This document shows positions 1-19,300 of a stretch of 64,000 bases of DNA, in pieces. The notes beneath the pieces were generated by a model that was given only the letters and a program-made list of their open reading frames with translations, searched no databases and was not told where the DNA came from. Origin of the DNA: Taeniopygia guttata (lineage: Eukaryota; Chordata; Aves; Passeriformes; Estrildidae); NCBI RefSeq assembly GCF_048771995.1, contig NC_133032.1, forward strand, positions 17,173,001 through 17,237,000, given 5' to 3'. Within the stretch, counting starts at the first letter, position 1. Each line of letters starts with the position of its first letter. The position numbers and the translations under genes were made by a program.

Positions 1-1332
1 TGGAGCATTACAAGAAAACACAAAAACTGGTACAATTTTTTATGTGTACCCTTTTCTGACCCATACATCCAATGTAGATTAGCTTGGCAAGCAAAAATTT
101 CAGTGCTCAAAAATAGTAAAACTGCAGGTACTCTGTGTTTACTCTCTTTACACTCCCAAAGCGCTCTAAAGAGGGTCACAAATCCACATGAGGTTCCTCA
201 TCATAGCAAACTGCATTTGGGTCATTGGTTAGCTGAAAAGTCACGTAGAGGCAAACAGCTTCATCTTGTCTACCTGCTGGGGAAATACCATGTAATGTGT
301 TTAATCCAGGCTCCATATGGGATAAATAGCAAACACTTGTGCAGATCTGCTCAGCTTTTGGAAGTTGGGAAGATGTGCTGCCGTTGGAGATCTGTGCTGG
401 GATGACAGGAAATGGTGACAACCCTTGCTAGGAAAAACTGTCCCTTTGGGGGAAATCCACTGAGTGATCCATCATCACTGTGATGCAGTAGCCTACAAAC
501 TCCTTTGGACTTCTGCCTGCTGGTCAGGCTGGCCTGTTGCATGGTAACAAGTGAAGTTGTCCTGTCCTTGCTGTAGATAACCCACCTGCAGCCAGCAGGA
601 CTCATCATGGCTCTCACAGTGAGCATGGAAATGCTTGCCTACAGGTTGGCTCTTTTCCATAGCTGTGTCAGTCGCTTAGACTTTAACAGGGACTGAAGTA
701 CGATTATTTTAGAGAATCTTTTACAAGGCAGTGCACGATTGCCTTTTCTGTATTTGGGGTTTGAATTCCAGGAAGAGACGATTACTCCAGAGCTTTGTTA
801 GGAGTCAGTTTCTGTGCAACCTTCAGGTGACAGAAGCTTGGGAGACTTTGTATCAGTTTCACAATTTTTAAGAAAACAAAGAGAGAGGTAATTTACAGCC
901 AGCAGCATGCCTAGGGGCCTGGAGGCTGTGCTAGAATTTATCTAGTACTAGTAAACATATGAAAATGTGAGGTCTTGTGACTGGAGCCAAGGACAGCAAC
1001 CTTCTAGACGTGCTCAAACTCAAAAACATTTCTGATGTGCTAAACTATCGGTGACTTTAAAAGTGCTATCTTGCCTGTCACCGTACCAGAGAACAAACCT
1101 TTCAGGGAGGTAACGTGCTCCCTTTCTCCAGCAGCAGTGCAGTGTTTATGCACTTATCTGGGTGCTGTGTTACACATTCTCTATTGCCCTGCTGTCCCTA
1201 CCCGCTGTGGCTTGCCTCAGCTGTGGAAACAGGAACTGCTGAGTCAGCACGCTGTTGAAACTCACACTGCTTTCACACTTCTCTGGGGAGACTGCCACAG
1301 CAAGGAGGTTGGCAGCAACTTATATCCTGGAG

Positions 1333-1350
1333 AAAAAAAAAAAAAAAAAA
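1333..1350. repeat. Poly-A tract (18 A)
   Basis: An uninterrupted run of 18 A. I see no flanking target-site duplication or element body that would make it a retroposon tail. Confidence 0.9.
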
Positions 1351-2674
1351 GAGTACTTAAACTGTCTTGCAATCGCCTGAAACAAGAACTTGATTTTTAA
1401 AAAAACTCTCAAACTGAGGGAGTCTGTGGGACCCAAGCACTGGTGGCAGATGAATGATCACACCTGGCATACACAAGCTCATAGTCAAGTGCTTGGAGTT
1501 CAGTGAGTGTCATTTTCTGTTCTCTGTCTTGATCAGCTCAACTACATTTTACAAAGCTGAGATCCAGCTGGCTGAAGAGACAGAATAAGGACACCAAGTT
1601 CAGCTCAGCTGTCTGGTGAGGATGGAGAGCAGCAGCCTGTTCTGATTACGGACTCCTGCAGAGGTGAAACTGCTCCTTTGGAGCTGGTACGAGATAAGGG
1701 ACTGTGAAAATTCAAATAACCTTCTCAGAAGAGTCAGGTCTCCTGAAGATCACAAGTGCCAAAGAGGAAAGAGATTTGGGAGTGACTGAATCTCTGGGAG
1801 TAACATATCCATGGCACAGTAGAGAGTAGCTAAAGTCAGCTAAATGGATGGGAAGGGGAAAGTTAACTGCCAAATGGTTTGAAAACTGGAAAGAGAATCA
1901 AACTGAAAAAGATGGAGTCATTCCAGGAAGCTATTCTACTAAGGACATAAATATGGTGTTATCAACAAGCTCAAAGTGAATAAAAGCAGCTTTAGTAGCA
2001 AGAAGATAGCAGTCAACTGCTCCAGGTACAAAAGCAACACCTTCCCACCCAGATGCCCCTGGTCTGCATTCATTTAAATGAGGTCTGCTTACTTCAGCAC
2101 CATGATCTTTTCATGTCATAATTTTTTATACTTATTAGAGAAATTTAACAATGAGTGTGTGTGATGCTTGTTTCTTGCTTTGCTTATCATGAGATTAGTT
2201 AGTTGAAGCTCCAGGCTGAAATATGCCTGTTTAAGGCAACGAGGCAGCAGAGATGCATGCGTGGGTTGCAAAGTATTATCCAGGGTCGTCTCCCTGGGGC
2301 TGCTGATTCAACCCATGTAGGAGAGAGGAGTGTTTAGCGTTAAGGTTGCAAGGGGGGGCTACAGAGCTGTAAATGAGAGCTCATTAGGCTATACATACTC
2401 ATACGTGTACAGCAGATTTTCTGTGACTGTGACTGAGACAGAAGATTTACAACCTCCTAAGCTACAATTTTAGCAGGGGCTGACATTGAAGGGAGAGTAG
2501 CAGTAGAGAAGAGGTAGTCTGCAGGTAGGTAAGGGTATCCTGTCAGTGGATGGATACTGGTAACAGGGGATCTTAGTGGTATACAAGTGGTATGCAAGAA
2601 AGATGTATCATAAAGGTGATCTGGGAAGAGAAAATATAGGCTGGTACAGTCCAAGTATTCAAAGCAAAGCGAAG

Positions 2675-2695
2675 CAAAACAAAACAAAACAAAAC
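2675..2695. repeat. AAAAC simple repeat
   Basis: About four tandem copies of AAAAC, preceded by related AAGC-rich units. It is a simple pentanucleotide microsatellite. Confidence 0.85.
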
Positions 2696-3779
2696 CACCA
2701 ATAAAAAAACCCCAAACATGCTTATTTGATGCTTGGAGAACCCTGTTTGGAGAGTCAGAGTACAATGCCCAGAATCCGCAACCTAAGAAGGGAAGTTGTT
2801 AGCATTTATTTTTGCTTGCTGTCACATCTTTTGAGACACAACTGGTTCATCAATTGTCAAAGTGACAGAAAGGCAGAAGATTTGCTGTGCCTATAAAACA
2901 GGTCAAACCATCACAGATGAAAATTTTTGAATAAATAGTTTCAAACCTTTTTCTGAGGAAGTGGAAGGAAAGCACTGGTACCTAGCTGTGTATAAGGAGA
3001 GCTGGAGAAGCAGGCAGGCAGACACACTCGTGCACACATTTACTCTGGCACACAAATAGGGGGAATTTGGAGGCCACGACTCAGCTCTGCCTTGGGGAAA
3101 CGGAACAAAGATACTGTGGATGCTCACCATGAATCTTGTTACTTGATGTTTATTTTTAATGCTAAGATTCAATCACATGCTGCTCTAAGAGGATTGTTCT
3201 GTCAATTTCGGTCCCAGTCAGAGGCTCTCAAGTTCGAGGCACCGTTAGTGTGCAGCTTAGCTCAGAGTGAGCAGGGAGCTGCTGACTCCCCCCAGGGCTG
3301 GGAGCTGGGAACTCCCACCGGAGATAAAGTCAGCTGCGGTGCACATTCCCTCTGTCAGCAGAGGTGGCTCCCAGCAATACATCTTCGGCCTTGGCTCACA
3401 GGGTTAATGATCATCCAGGGAGGCAAAGATTACCATCCTTTAAACCGTAAGAGTGGAGCAGAGTGCTACAAGTGATCTATCACCCCAGACAAACTGTTTG
3501 CTTAGGACTGCAGCTCACCAAAACATTGTCCAGCAAACACTACGCAATGCTGGGAGCGTTGCCCAAGTGCCTCATTTTCCCTATAGTGCCTCAAATGCCT
3601 GTCCTCTGCAGGCATGACACGTTTTAACATAACACGAATTATTTTACTAAACTCACAGCAAATTGTTTACAGCTGTTAGCAAAGTAGTGCTGTTGGCTTG
3701 GCCAACCAGCTGGAAAAGATGAGTAACTTGTCGCAGCTGCCCCACCTATCCTTATTTATTTTTGAGAAGAAGAGGCAGC

Positions 3780-4045
3780 GCTGCTGGTATGGCCGCACGG
3801 CATTACTTGAACGCAGAGAGGCTTCTTGCTTCCGTCGAATGTGGAGTAAACAAAGCCTGGCGGTGCTGGGCAGAGGCAGCACTGCTTTGCTTTAGCCAGC
3901 AGAGCGAGCTGCTGCTCAACTTTTGAGCGGGGCCGGGGCGGGGCTGAGGCGGGAGGAGCGCTGCGGGCCGGTCCCGCACGGCTGAGCCCGCACCGCCCCG
4001 GCGGAGCCGGGCTGGCTCTCGCCCTCTGCTGCACACCGAAAATCA
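3780..4045 (-). promoter_or_regulatory. CpG-rich promoter-like block, possible WIPF1 5' noncoding exon
   Basis: This block stands out from AT-rich flanks by its G+C and CpG density, highest at about 3930-4030, with Sp1-type GC boxes (GGGCGGGG and its complement). It lies about 0.5 kb beyond the 3' end of CHRNA1. In human the next gene on this side is WIPF1, transcribed on the same strand with noncoding 5' sequence, so a WIPF1 promoter and first exon is the simplest reading. A possible minus-strand donor, CAA|GTAATG, sits near 3802-3810. No WIPF1 coding sequence is visible in the window. It could instead belong to a noncoding RNA. Confidence 0.4.
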
Positions 4046-4394
4046 AGTGCTTAAGCATGGAGCTCAAGATATTTCTATCTAGTTTTATCAGAGGAGTGAC
4101 CTTGCTAATACAAAAGCCACAGAGCAGATATTAAAACCGTCTTGAATGCCAAAGTTGGATACAGATTTACAGCTCAGCTAAAGCTTATTACACTGCTAAT
4201 GACTTCACTAGAATAGTATGTGTTGCTTATAAACTCAGACAGTCTTATTAATACATTAACATTTTTAATAAAGGGTGAAATTGATCAAAACTTGGCTGAC
4301 AGCCATTCAAGTTTACCAGTAATGCAAGTGTTTCTTTCTGCAATTAAATGCTACTGAGTAGCAGCTCAGAAGTGTGACGTATGGAGCCTTACAT

Positions 4395-4400
4395 TTTATT
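4395..4400 (-). other. CHRNA1: Candidate CHRNA1 polyadenylation signal
   Basis: AATAAA on the minus strand, about 120 nt after the CHRNA1 stop codon. It is the first canonical signal after the stop and implies a short 3' UTR of roughly 140 nt. The GU-rich downstream element is weak, so a longer UTR is possible. Confidence 0.6.
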
Positions 4401-4520
4401 ATCCTTGTTCTTTCCCAGCTGTTACTGATTCCTGTCAGTGAACCTTTCAGAGACTGGCCAGATTTTGATGGTTAGGATGCTTTCAGATGTTCAGGGTAGC
4501 AAATAGTTTCCATCTGACAT

Positions 4521-12944
<8,424 letters not shown>

Positions 12945-12999
12945 CCTCTCACTCATACCGATGGAGGCACGCACAAAGCACTTCTGAGGTCTCTTCAGA

Positions 13000-13090
13000 G
13001 GGGGCTGTGCTGCCTCACCAGGGTGCTGCCAGAATATATCCACCAGGGTATTGATTTACAGCACCTGTTCTGGGAATGACAGCTGAGGGC
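13000..13090 (-). promoter_or_regulatory. CHRNA1: CHRNA1 muscle promoter: TATA-like box and two E-boxes
   Basis: Reading on the minus strand toward the gene, I find E-box CAGCTG at 13080-13085, E-box CAGGTG at 13062-13067 and a TATA-like GGATATATTCT at 13031-13041. The ATG follows about 90 bp after the TATA-like box. Two adjacent MyoD-family sites just upstream of a weak TATA are the established design of the chicken alpha-subunit promoter, which responds to myogenic factors. The start site is not visible; about 13005 is my estimate, giving a 5' UTR near 60 nt. Confidence 0.8.
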
Positions 13091-13745
13091 CACTGCACCA
13101 CCGGGCTGGAAACAGGAGCACAGTGTGTTTCACCCATCAAATATCTTCTGCAGTTTACAGAGGTCATTTTTTTTCTAAGTATCAATGTGATCAGTGGCTT
13201 AATAAACAGAGACACACACAAATAAACTAAGGAAGAATTATCTGTAAGTAACTGAACATCTTGGTGAGATCTCAGAAACTTTTTGTGAATAGAGCAACTC
13301 ACCAGGTTTAAAGTTTTGTTTCTCTGAAACAAAACAGAGCACAGTCACTTATTTCTGATTCAGTGTACAGACAGCATGCTGGAAGGAGGCTGCTCCCTTG
13401 GCTTCACAGAGGCATGGGAAAGCTTTGGAGAAGTAAACATATGTTCAGCAGAGATCCATCTCCTTGAGTCTACCAGGACTTCCTGGCAGAGTCCTCACCT
13501 TGAAAGCTATTAAGTAACTAAGAGAAGACACCCCAGCCTCCTGCTGCCACCTGTATACTTAGTGAACTGAGAAAGTCAAGCGGTAGAAACATGACTGGTT
13601 TGTTTCTACAGCAGGGCAGATCCAGTGGATTTCTGTAGTGCTTGCTCTTTATTGCCATAAATCACCTAGAAAGGAGAGAAAAGTGATGTGTTTGGTAATA
13701 ATAGTCATTCAGGCTAGCAAAGAAAATAAGAAACTGTGGAGAATT

Positions 13746-13802
13746 TATATATAGACACACATACATATATATACACACACCTATTTACCTCATATATACA
13801 CG
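13746..13802. repeat. Mixed TA/CA microsatellite
   Basis: Alternating purine-pyrimidine sequence of interrupted TATATA and CACACA blocks. It may be polymorphic in length. Confidence 0.8.
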
Positions 13803-14337
13803 ATTATCTACTCTGAGCTCAACAATATCACTCAGGAACAAAACCTTGAGAGAGATAGTCCTGTGAAGTGTTCAGCACCATAAGAAAAGCAAGCCCATGA
13901 GTTTCCAGGACAGGAGATGAAGCAAAAAGGAAAGAAGCTACTATAAATCTGTGAATGTTCTTTGCAGTTCAGGTCATCAAAAGACTTGGAAGAGGCTCAG
14001 GAGAAAGTGACAACAACATCCACAGTGCAAATTTGCTTCTGTACCTGGAACAGATAAAGAGCATGAACCATCCGTCTGAAAGCAAGAGAGAGAGCTTTGG
14101 TAAGGTCTGTAAAATCCCAAATGGTCTGGAGAAGGCAGATTTAGATTCACTTGCTGTCCCCATGCAAAAAAGTAGAGGGCATTGATGTAAAATTAAGAGT
14201 TGTCCAGCTTAACCAAGACAGTTTTTCACAGAGCATGTCTGCAGTGGAGATGGGTGCCACAGGGAGGTGGAGGTTTGTGGAGGTTTATCTGTGTTCAGAA
14301 AAAATAGTCTGCTAAATAATTTCATACTATTGAATGT

Positions 14338-14363
14338 ACACACACACACACACACACACACAC
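14338..14363. repeat. (AC)13 microsatellite
   Basis: An uninterrupted dinucleotide repeat of 26 bp, likely length-polymorphic. Confidence 0.95.
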
Positions 14364-14804
14364 TCCCGCTGAGAAGTCTGTCACTGAAGTCCCAGAGTCA
14401 CAAGCCTCAGGATTCTGGGGTGGTGTCCTGGGAATAGATTGCCTAATGCTAATGGTGTTCTTGCATTTTTCTCAGGCAACTGCCATGTAGAGATAGGACA
14501 TGGCACTGGGTCTCCTGCCACAACCATTCTTAAAGTGTTCCAAATTCCCTTTTCCAGAAAACGTTCCCCACAAAAACCTTCCTTAGCTTTGCCTCTGGGT
14601 GACACCAGATGTATTTGCTATTTCTGCTTGATATCCTTTGTGCTGTCTGCCAGCTGGCTTGGTGTTTCATGCTGGATGCCTTTATTATTATTTTAATTAT
14701 TTTTTTAATCACTTTCCCTCACCCACCCCCCCTCCACTAAGCATTCAGCCTCTGCATTTACATTTATCCTCCAGTAAAATCTCTCCATCTACATAACTCG
14801 GGCC

Positions 14805-15330
14805 TTGTTCCTGGCTGGCAGCTCCCATTGTTGCAGAGATCTTATTTCAAACCCGCGTCTGACTGCTCCCAGCCTTTATCCCAGGCCAGGCAGCTGCCGT
14901 GGAGATACAATTGCATGGAGCCATTGTGGGAATGCTGACCAGGGCCCTCTGGATGCTCTCAGAGTCCCAAAGCATTCCTGCCCACCCCTGCCAGGTTGGC
15001 TCCAAGAGGGACGGGGGACAGTGTTACCACACTCTGGCCCACGGCAGCTCTCGGCTAACAGAGGTGTCTGTCCCTCCTGGCAGCCCTTGGAGCCAGCAGG
15101 GTGCAGAGTGGGGGGCCCCAGCAAGTCTGCAGCCCCAGCCAGGGGGTGTTTCTCTGCTGTTTCTCTTGCAGCAGAGCCGAGCGCCCCAGCCTGGAGCCAG
15201 CCTCCCCCATGGCTGGGAGTCAGCGCTCGTGTTGGAAGAGGAAGGAGAGGGTATTTGGAGAAGGCCTTGGGGGAGCAACAGCCTGGCTGTGAGAAATATT
15301 CCCTGGCAGAGGCACAAAGCCTTCTAACTC
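14805..15330. other. GC-rich intergenic block without a convincing gene
   Basis: G+C is raised and several overlapping frames are open on both strands, the longest 182 codons on the plus strand at 14805-15353. The predicted proteins are compositionally odd and match no family I know, and frames open on both strands at once are what GC-rich DNA gives by chance. I regard it as noncoding. Confidence 0.5.
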
Positions 15331-16234
15331 ACAAAAAACCCAAAGCAACCTGAGCTACTGCAGTTAAATATGGACAGAGAAGTTGTTGTTCAACAAGGAA
15401 TGTGACCCATCACGACCAAGGTGAAAAAGCAAGGGAAGTGGCTGAGCTACACTGACTGCCTGAATTAGATCAATTGCTGGGATGGGTATTTTTCTTCAGA
15501 GTATTCAGTGAATTTTTTGACAAATGTTTCATTCCCAAACAAAAACCCCTTTTTACACCTATCTTGACTCCAGGCTTTTCGGCTTGTTTTTGTGAGCCCC
15601 CTCCCCCATCCTACACAAACCCACTAACCCCCGTAGCAATGGCAGACCAGCCTCATTCAGATCGATTGGAAAGCAGCAAACTCGCTGCTTGCTCAGTGTA
15701 GGGCATTGCTCTTTCCATCCATGCACGAGGAACAAGCCCTGCAAGGGCTCCTGCCCAGAGCAAGTCGGCTGTGAACCAATACTCCCGCAGGTAAATCGCT
15801 TTGGCAGAGTGACACTGCACAGACACGGGGAAGGTGAGCAGAATTCCTCATGCTTTTGACAGAGTGAGGAATACAAGATTTTAACTGAAATTTTTGTCAC
15901 AGAATTGCATGCAGAGAGGCAAAGCCCGATGGAAGAGAGCAGGTTCCAGAGGCTCCAACAGACACACGGATGACAGGGCCTGTGGGAGGATGGAGGTGGT
16001 GAGAAGCAGGAGCAAAACTAATAAAAAAGTTAGATAGTACATCAGGGAAATTAAAGGAATGAAAGCTTGAAAATAATAGCTCTGTCCAGCAGTTTTCGCT
16101 TCAGTTTTCAAATGCAGTATATAACTTTTTAAATGCATTTTTGTATCAGGAAAATGGTTGGCGACAGTAGGTTATGGCAGCAGTGAATAAGGCAGATGGC
16201 AGACAAGCATTTGTGAGTTTGCCATGCGTTTGTT

Positions 16235-16395
16235 CCCAGATTGCCCCGGTTGCAGCCACGGCACGCGTTCCTGCTGGAGCCCGGCCGCCCGGCTCCACGG
16301 CCGCCAGATGGAAACAGCTGGATGAGGAGATGGGCCGGCACACGGGAGCGCAGCCGCGCACTGCCCCGCCCAGAGAAAACGGGGAGCAAACATCT
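16235..16395. promoter_or_regulatory. Small CpG-dense block upstream of CHRNA1
   Basis: About 160 bp with many CpG dinucleotides (for example GGCACGCG, CCCGGCCGCCCGG) inside otherwise CpG-poor DNA, including E-box motifs CAGATG and CAGCTG close together at about 16303-16320. It lies about 3.3 kb upstream of the CHRNA1 start. It could be an enhancer, an orphan CpG island or the promoter of a noncoding RNA. No coding exon is recognised. Confidence 0.35.
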
Positions 16396-19300
16396 TCCGG
16401 AAGAAATTCATTCAAGGGGTTAATGACAGTCTTGAGATGCTGGAGTACTGTACTTACCCGGTTTATTCCAGTGCCCATAAGAACATGCTGAGCATTGATA
16501 TACATGTCAAAACGTATTGATAGACAAGATTTAATTCCTCGAATCAAGAAATCCAAAGTTGCAATTTTCCATACTCGGACACACCTCTACCAACCCACAA
16601 ATATGTTTTATCCCCACTGATGTTTGTAGCAAATTTGGTTTCAGCACATATTTTCTTTGTTTTCTATTACATCACCCAAAGGAATTGAAAATACCAAAAA
16701 CTTGCTCAAAAGTGGAGATCTTAACCTCTGCAATTACAGAGCTTTCATATTATGGCAGAGACATGGTGCACAGTTACCTAATCTGAACGATGATTCTGGA
16801 AAGAAAATAAGAACTTGACTCTGGAAAGAAAGAACAAAGAAAAGGTCCCCAGTCAAACAGGGAAACCAGAGCCACAAAAGACATCATTAGATGTCTTTTA
16901 GATTAACAAGGGTTAATCTAACACAAGTGAAAAGAGACATTACTCACCTTTAAACTGGCACTGGCCTTCATGGTCACACTTCTCAGACAAAGGACACTTT
17001 GTCTTATTTACCCACTTTGGGCAAGGCAATGCCCAAAGCAGCAAGAATTAAGACAGGAATAACTGAGAACAGAATCAGGAGAGGTGACAGGCCCAAGCTG
17101 AGCAACCACAAAATGTCTGAGGAATCAGTAAGCAGGCTGCAGTGTCTCACTGCCTTTTTGCTGTGGACACGCCAGGAAACCAGTCCTGGAGCTGAACAAA
17201 GTTACTGAATAGAGCAGTGGCAAACTTAACTCCAGCTGACATCCATGACATGGTTACTGCTCAGGCTCCCATCCAAATATAAGGCTCACCACCGGGGCCA
17301 AGGTGCATCATGCTGGAGAGCCAAACAAGAAACAAAAGAGGACAAGTCCATTAGCTGTGAGGTTTGCTCTGCCCTGCTCCTGTGGGCTGCTCTGTCAGCA
17401 CAGCAGCTTATGTGAACCATGCCAGAGTGATGGGGACAGCAGAGGAGCAGCTTTGCTGGTCCAGCCCCTCAGGAAGACTTTCCTGCATGGCAGGACTCCT
17501 GAGCTACTCTGCTTGATGCTTCTATTTATTTATTCAGCACAAGCTGAAAAATGCACTCATCTGACACAGACCACTGCTGCTACTTGTTCTGAACTTTGTC
17601 TGTAATCATCAGCCATGAGTTTTCTCTTTGCAGCTGCAAAAAGTCCACAAAACACAAAAGTCTGATAGTAAAACTAGGCAGAAAGGGTGACCTAGATGTC
17701 AAAGCTGGGAACCAGTTCTGCTGCATCCTGAGACAGCAGGATGTGGAGACAACCAAAGCAAAGTTTAAATGGGTGTTAGGCACCCAAGTGCTCTCCTAGG
17801 AGTGTCTGCCTCTGGAAGTGACATTATTATATTTTAAGTGCATCTTCAGATGCTATTTGTACGTATATATCTGAGTTACTACCAGTGCAGAAAGTAGCTC
17901 AGCATTATCTGACTTCTGGAAATACACGTTTTGTATCCCTGCCCCAATTCCATACAGTGGCTTTCACGAGTGGGCACAGGAGCATTTAGCCTGAAGTATT
18001 TCTCTGGATGCTCACATTTACCTTTTTAGATACATCTGTCTGTTTCTAAAGGCAGAGGATTCTCCACTGGAGTAACTGCAGAGCAGACTGTTCAAGTTTT
18101 GCTTCACATAAAAGCTGCTTGTTCAGCTCCCATGAGGTCTGACATATTTTGGCCAGTATTCCATAGTTCAGAGTTTTCCTGAAGGCATTTTGAGGGGTGC
18201 TCCACTAAACAGCCAGTGGATAGAAGAAGTGGCAATGTAGGATTGTTTTAATGCTTAAAGCTGCTGCACAGATTGACACAGGCCCTTCTCTGATTGCTGC
18301 CCACAAGGATATAACTGACTACAACCTTTCTGCAATGTCATCACTCCCAAATACAAAATAAATCCTGAAACATGGGGCACCTCACAGCACATTCCCATAT
18401 AACCCCAGCTATGGAGTGAAAGCATAAATCCATCCTGATGTCACCTGCTTCCCATGGGGCTCTGGTGCCATGGTGAAAGGCAGACATTCTAAACCACCCC
18501 ACATCACACCTGCAGTGAATGCAACTAGGATCAACTCTTGTGATCCTGAGAACACCTCTGTAACTCTGTGAGAGCCTCAGGGTGCCTACCTTTGGGGTGC
18601 AGGGTCTCTCGTTGCTGCTGTGATCTGGATTAACACATAGAAACAAGTTTGTTTTATTTTTAATTCTGCCAGTAGGCTGAGTGGCAATGCTCTCTCCCTC
18701 CCCACATGGTGCTTCCCCTCCATAAGCTCTTGCTGATCCTAGAAAACACTTACCACAGATCTCTGCAAAGCATCCCTCTCACCTGGGGCTGCAGTGTTTG
18801 CCTTCAAAAAGTCAACATCTGCCTCACTGTGCTACCTGAGCCTTCAGAGTGTTTTAAAGCAGGAAATGCCACTCTCTAGCCACGCTGCCAGGGACAGATT
18901 TCTACTCCTGCACATGACACACTTGGAATTGTTGATATGTACTTTACCCGGGACTGACCTCATGCCAAATACTCACTTTTATTGCTTATGTTGGGATCTT
19001 TGCCAACACACACAGAATTTTCTTGGTAATTAGTGGAAAATACTGACTTCTGTGGCTCCTGGTGTGTAGCTCTCACCTATCACACAAAATTTATTTTGCC
19101 TCCTTGGCAGCCTGCAAGATCTTGGCTGCATTGGATGACAGGGAACTTACAAGCTTGCATTTACAATTGGTAAAACAGGAAAATAAACAGATACCCTAAA
19201 CCCCAGAAACACCTTCAGAGTGATAACTGGGTCCCTGCAGGAGCGTGGGGGCTGGCAATGGCAAGGCACAAATAGGTGGGCCACCAAGCACTGGGCAGGA

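Larger units (their letters stand above)
1..3780. other. Region without a recognised gene (left edge)
   Basis: I see no coding exon with splice sites and no known protein here. Open frames are short and resemble nothing I know. The stretch holds a poly-A run, an AAAAC microsatellite and otherwise ordinary unique sequence. If the CpG-rich block to its right is the first exon of WIPF1, this would be the first intron of that minus-strand gene; that is an inference from synteny only. Confidence 0.5.

Noticed and set aside
1333..1350. Poly-A and poly-T runs as retroposon tails
   Set aside because: No target-site duplications or element bodies next to any of them; the main avian LINE, CR1, does not end in poly-A.
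14805..15353. 182-aa plus-strand open frame
   Set aside because: GC-rich intergenic DNA with overlapping frames on both strands, no recognisable domain and no splice or promoter context.
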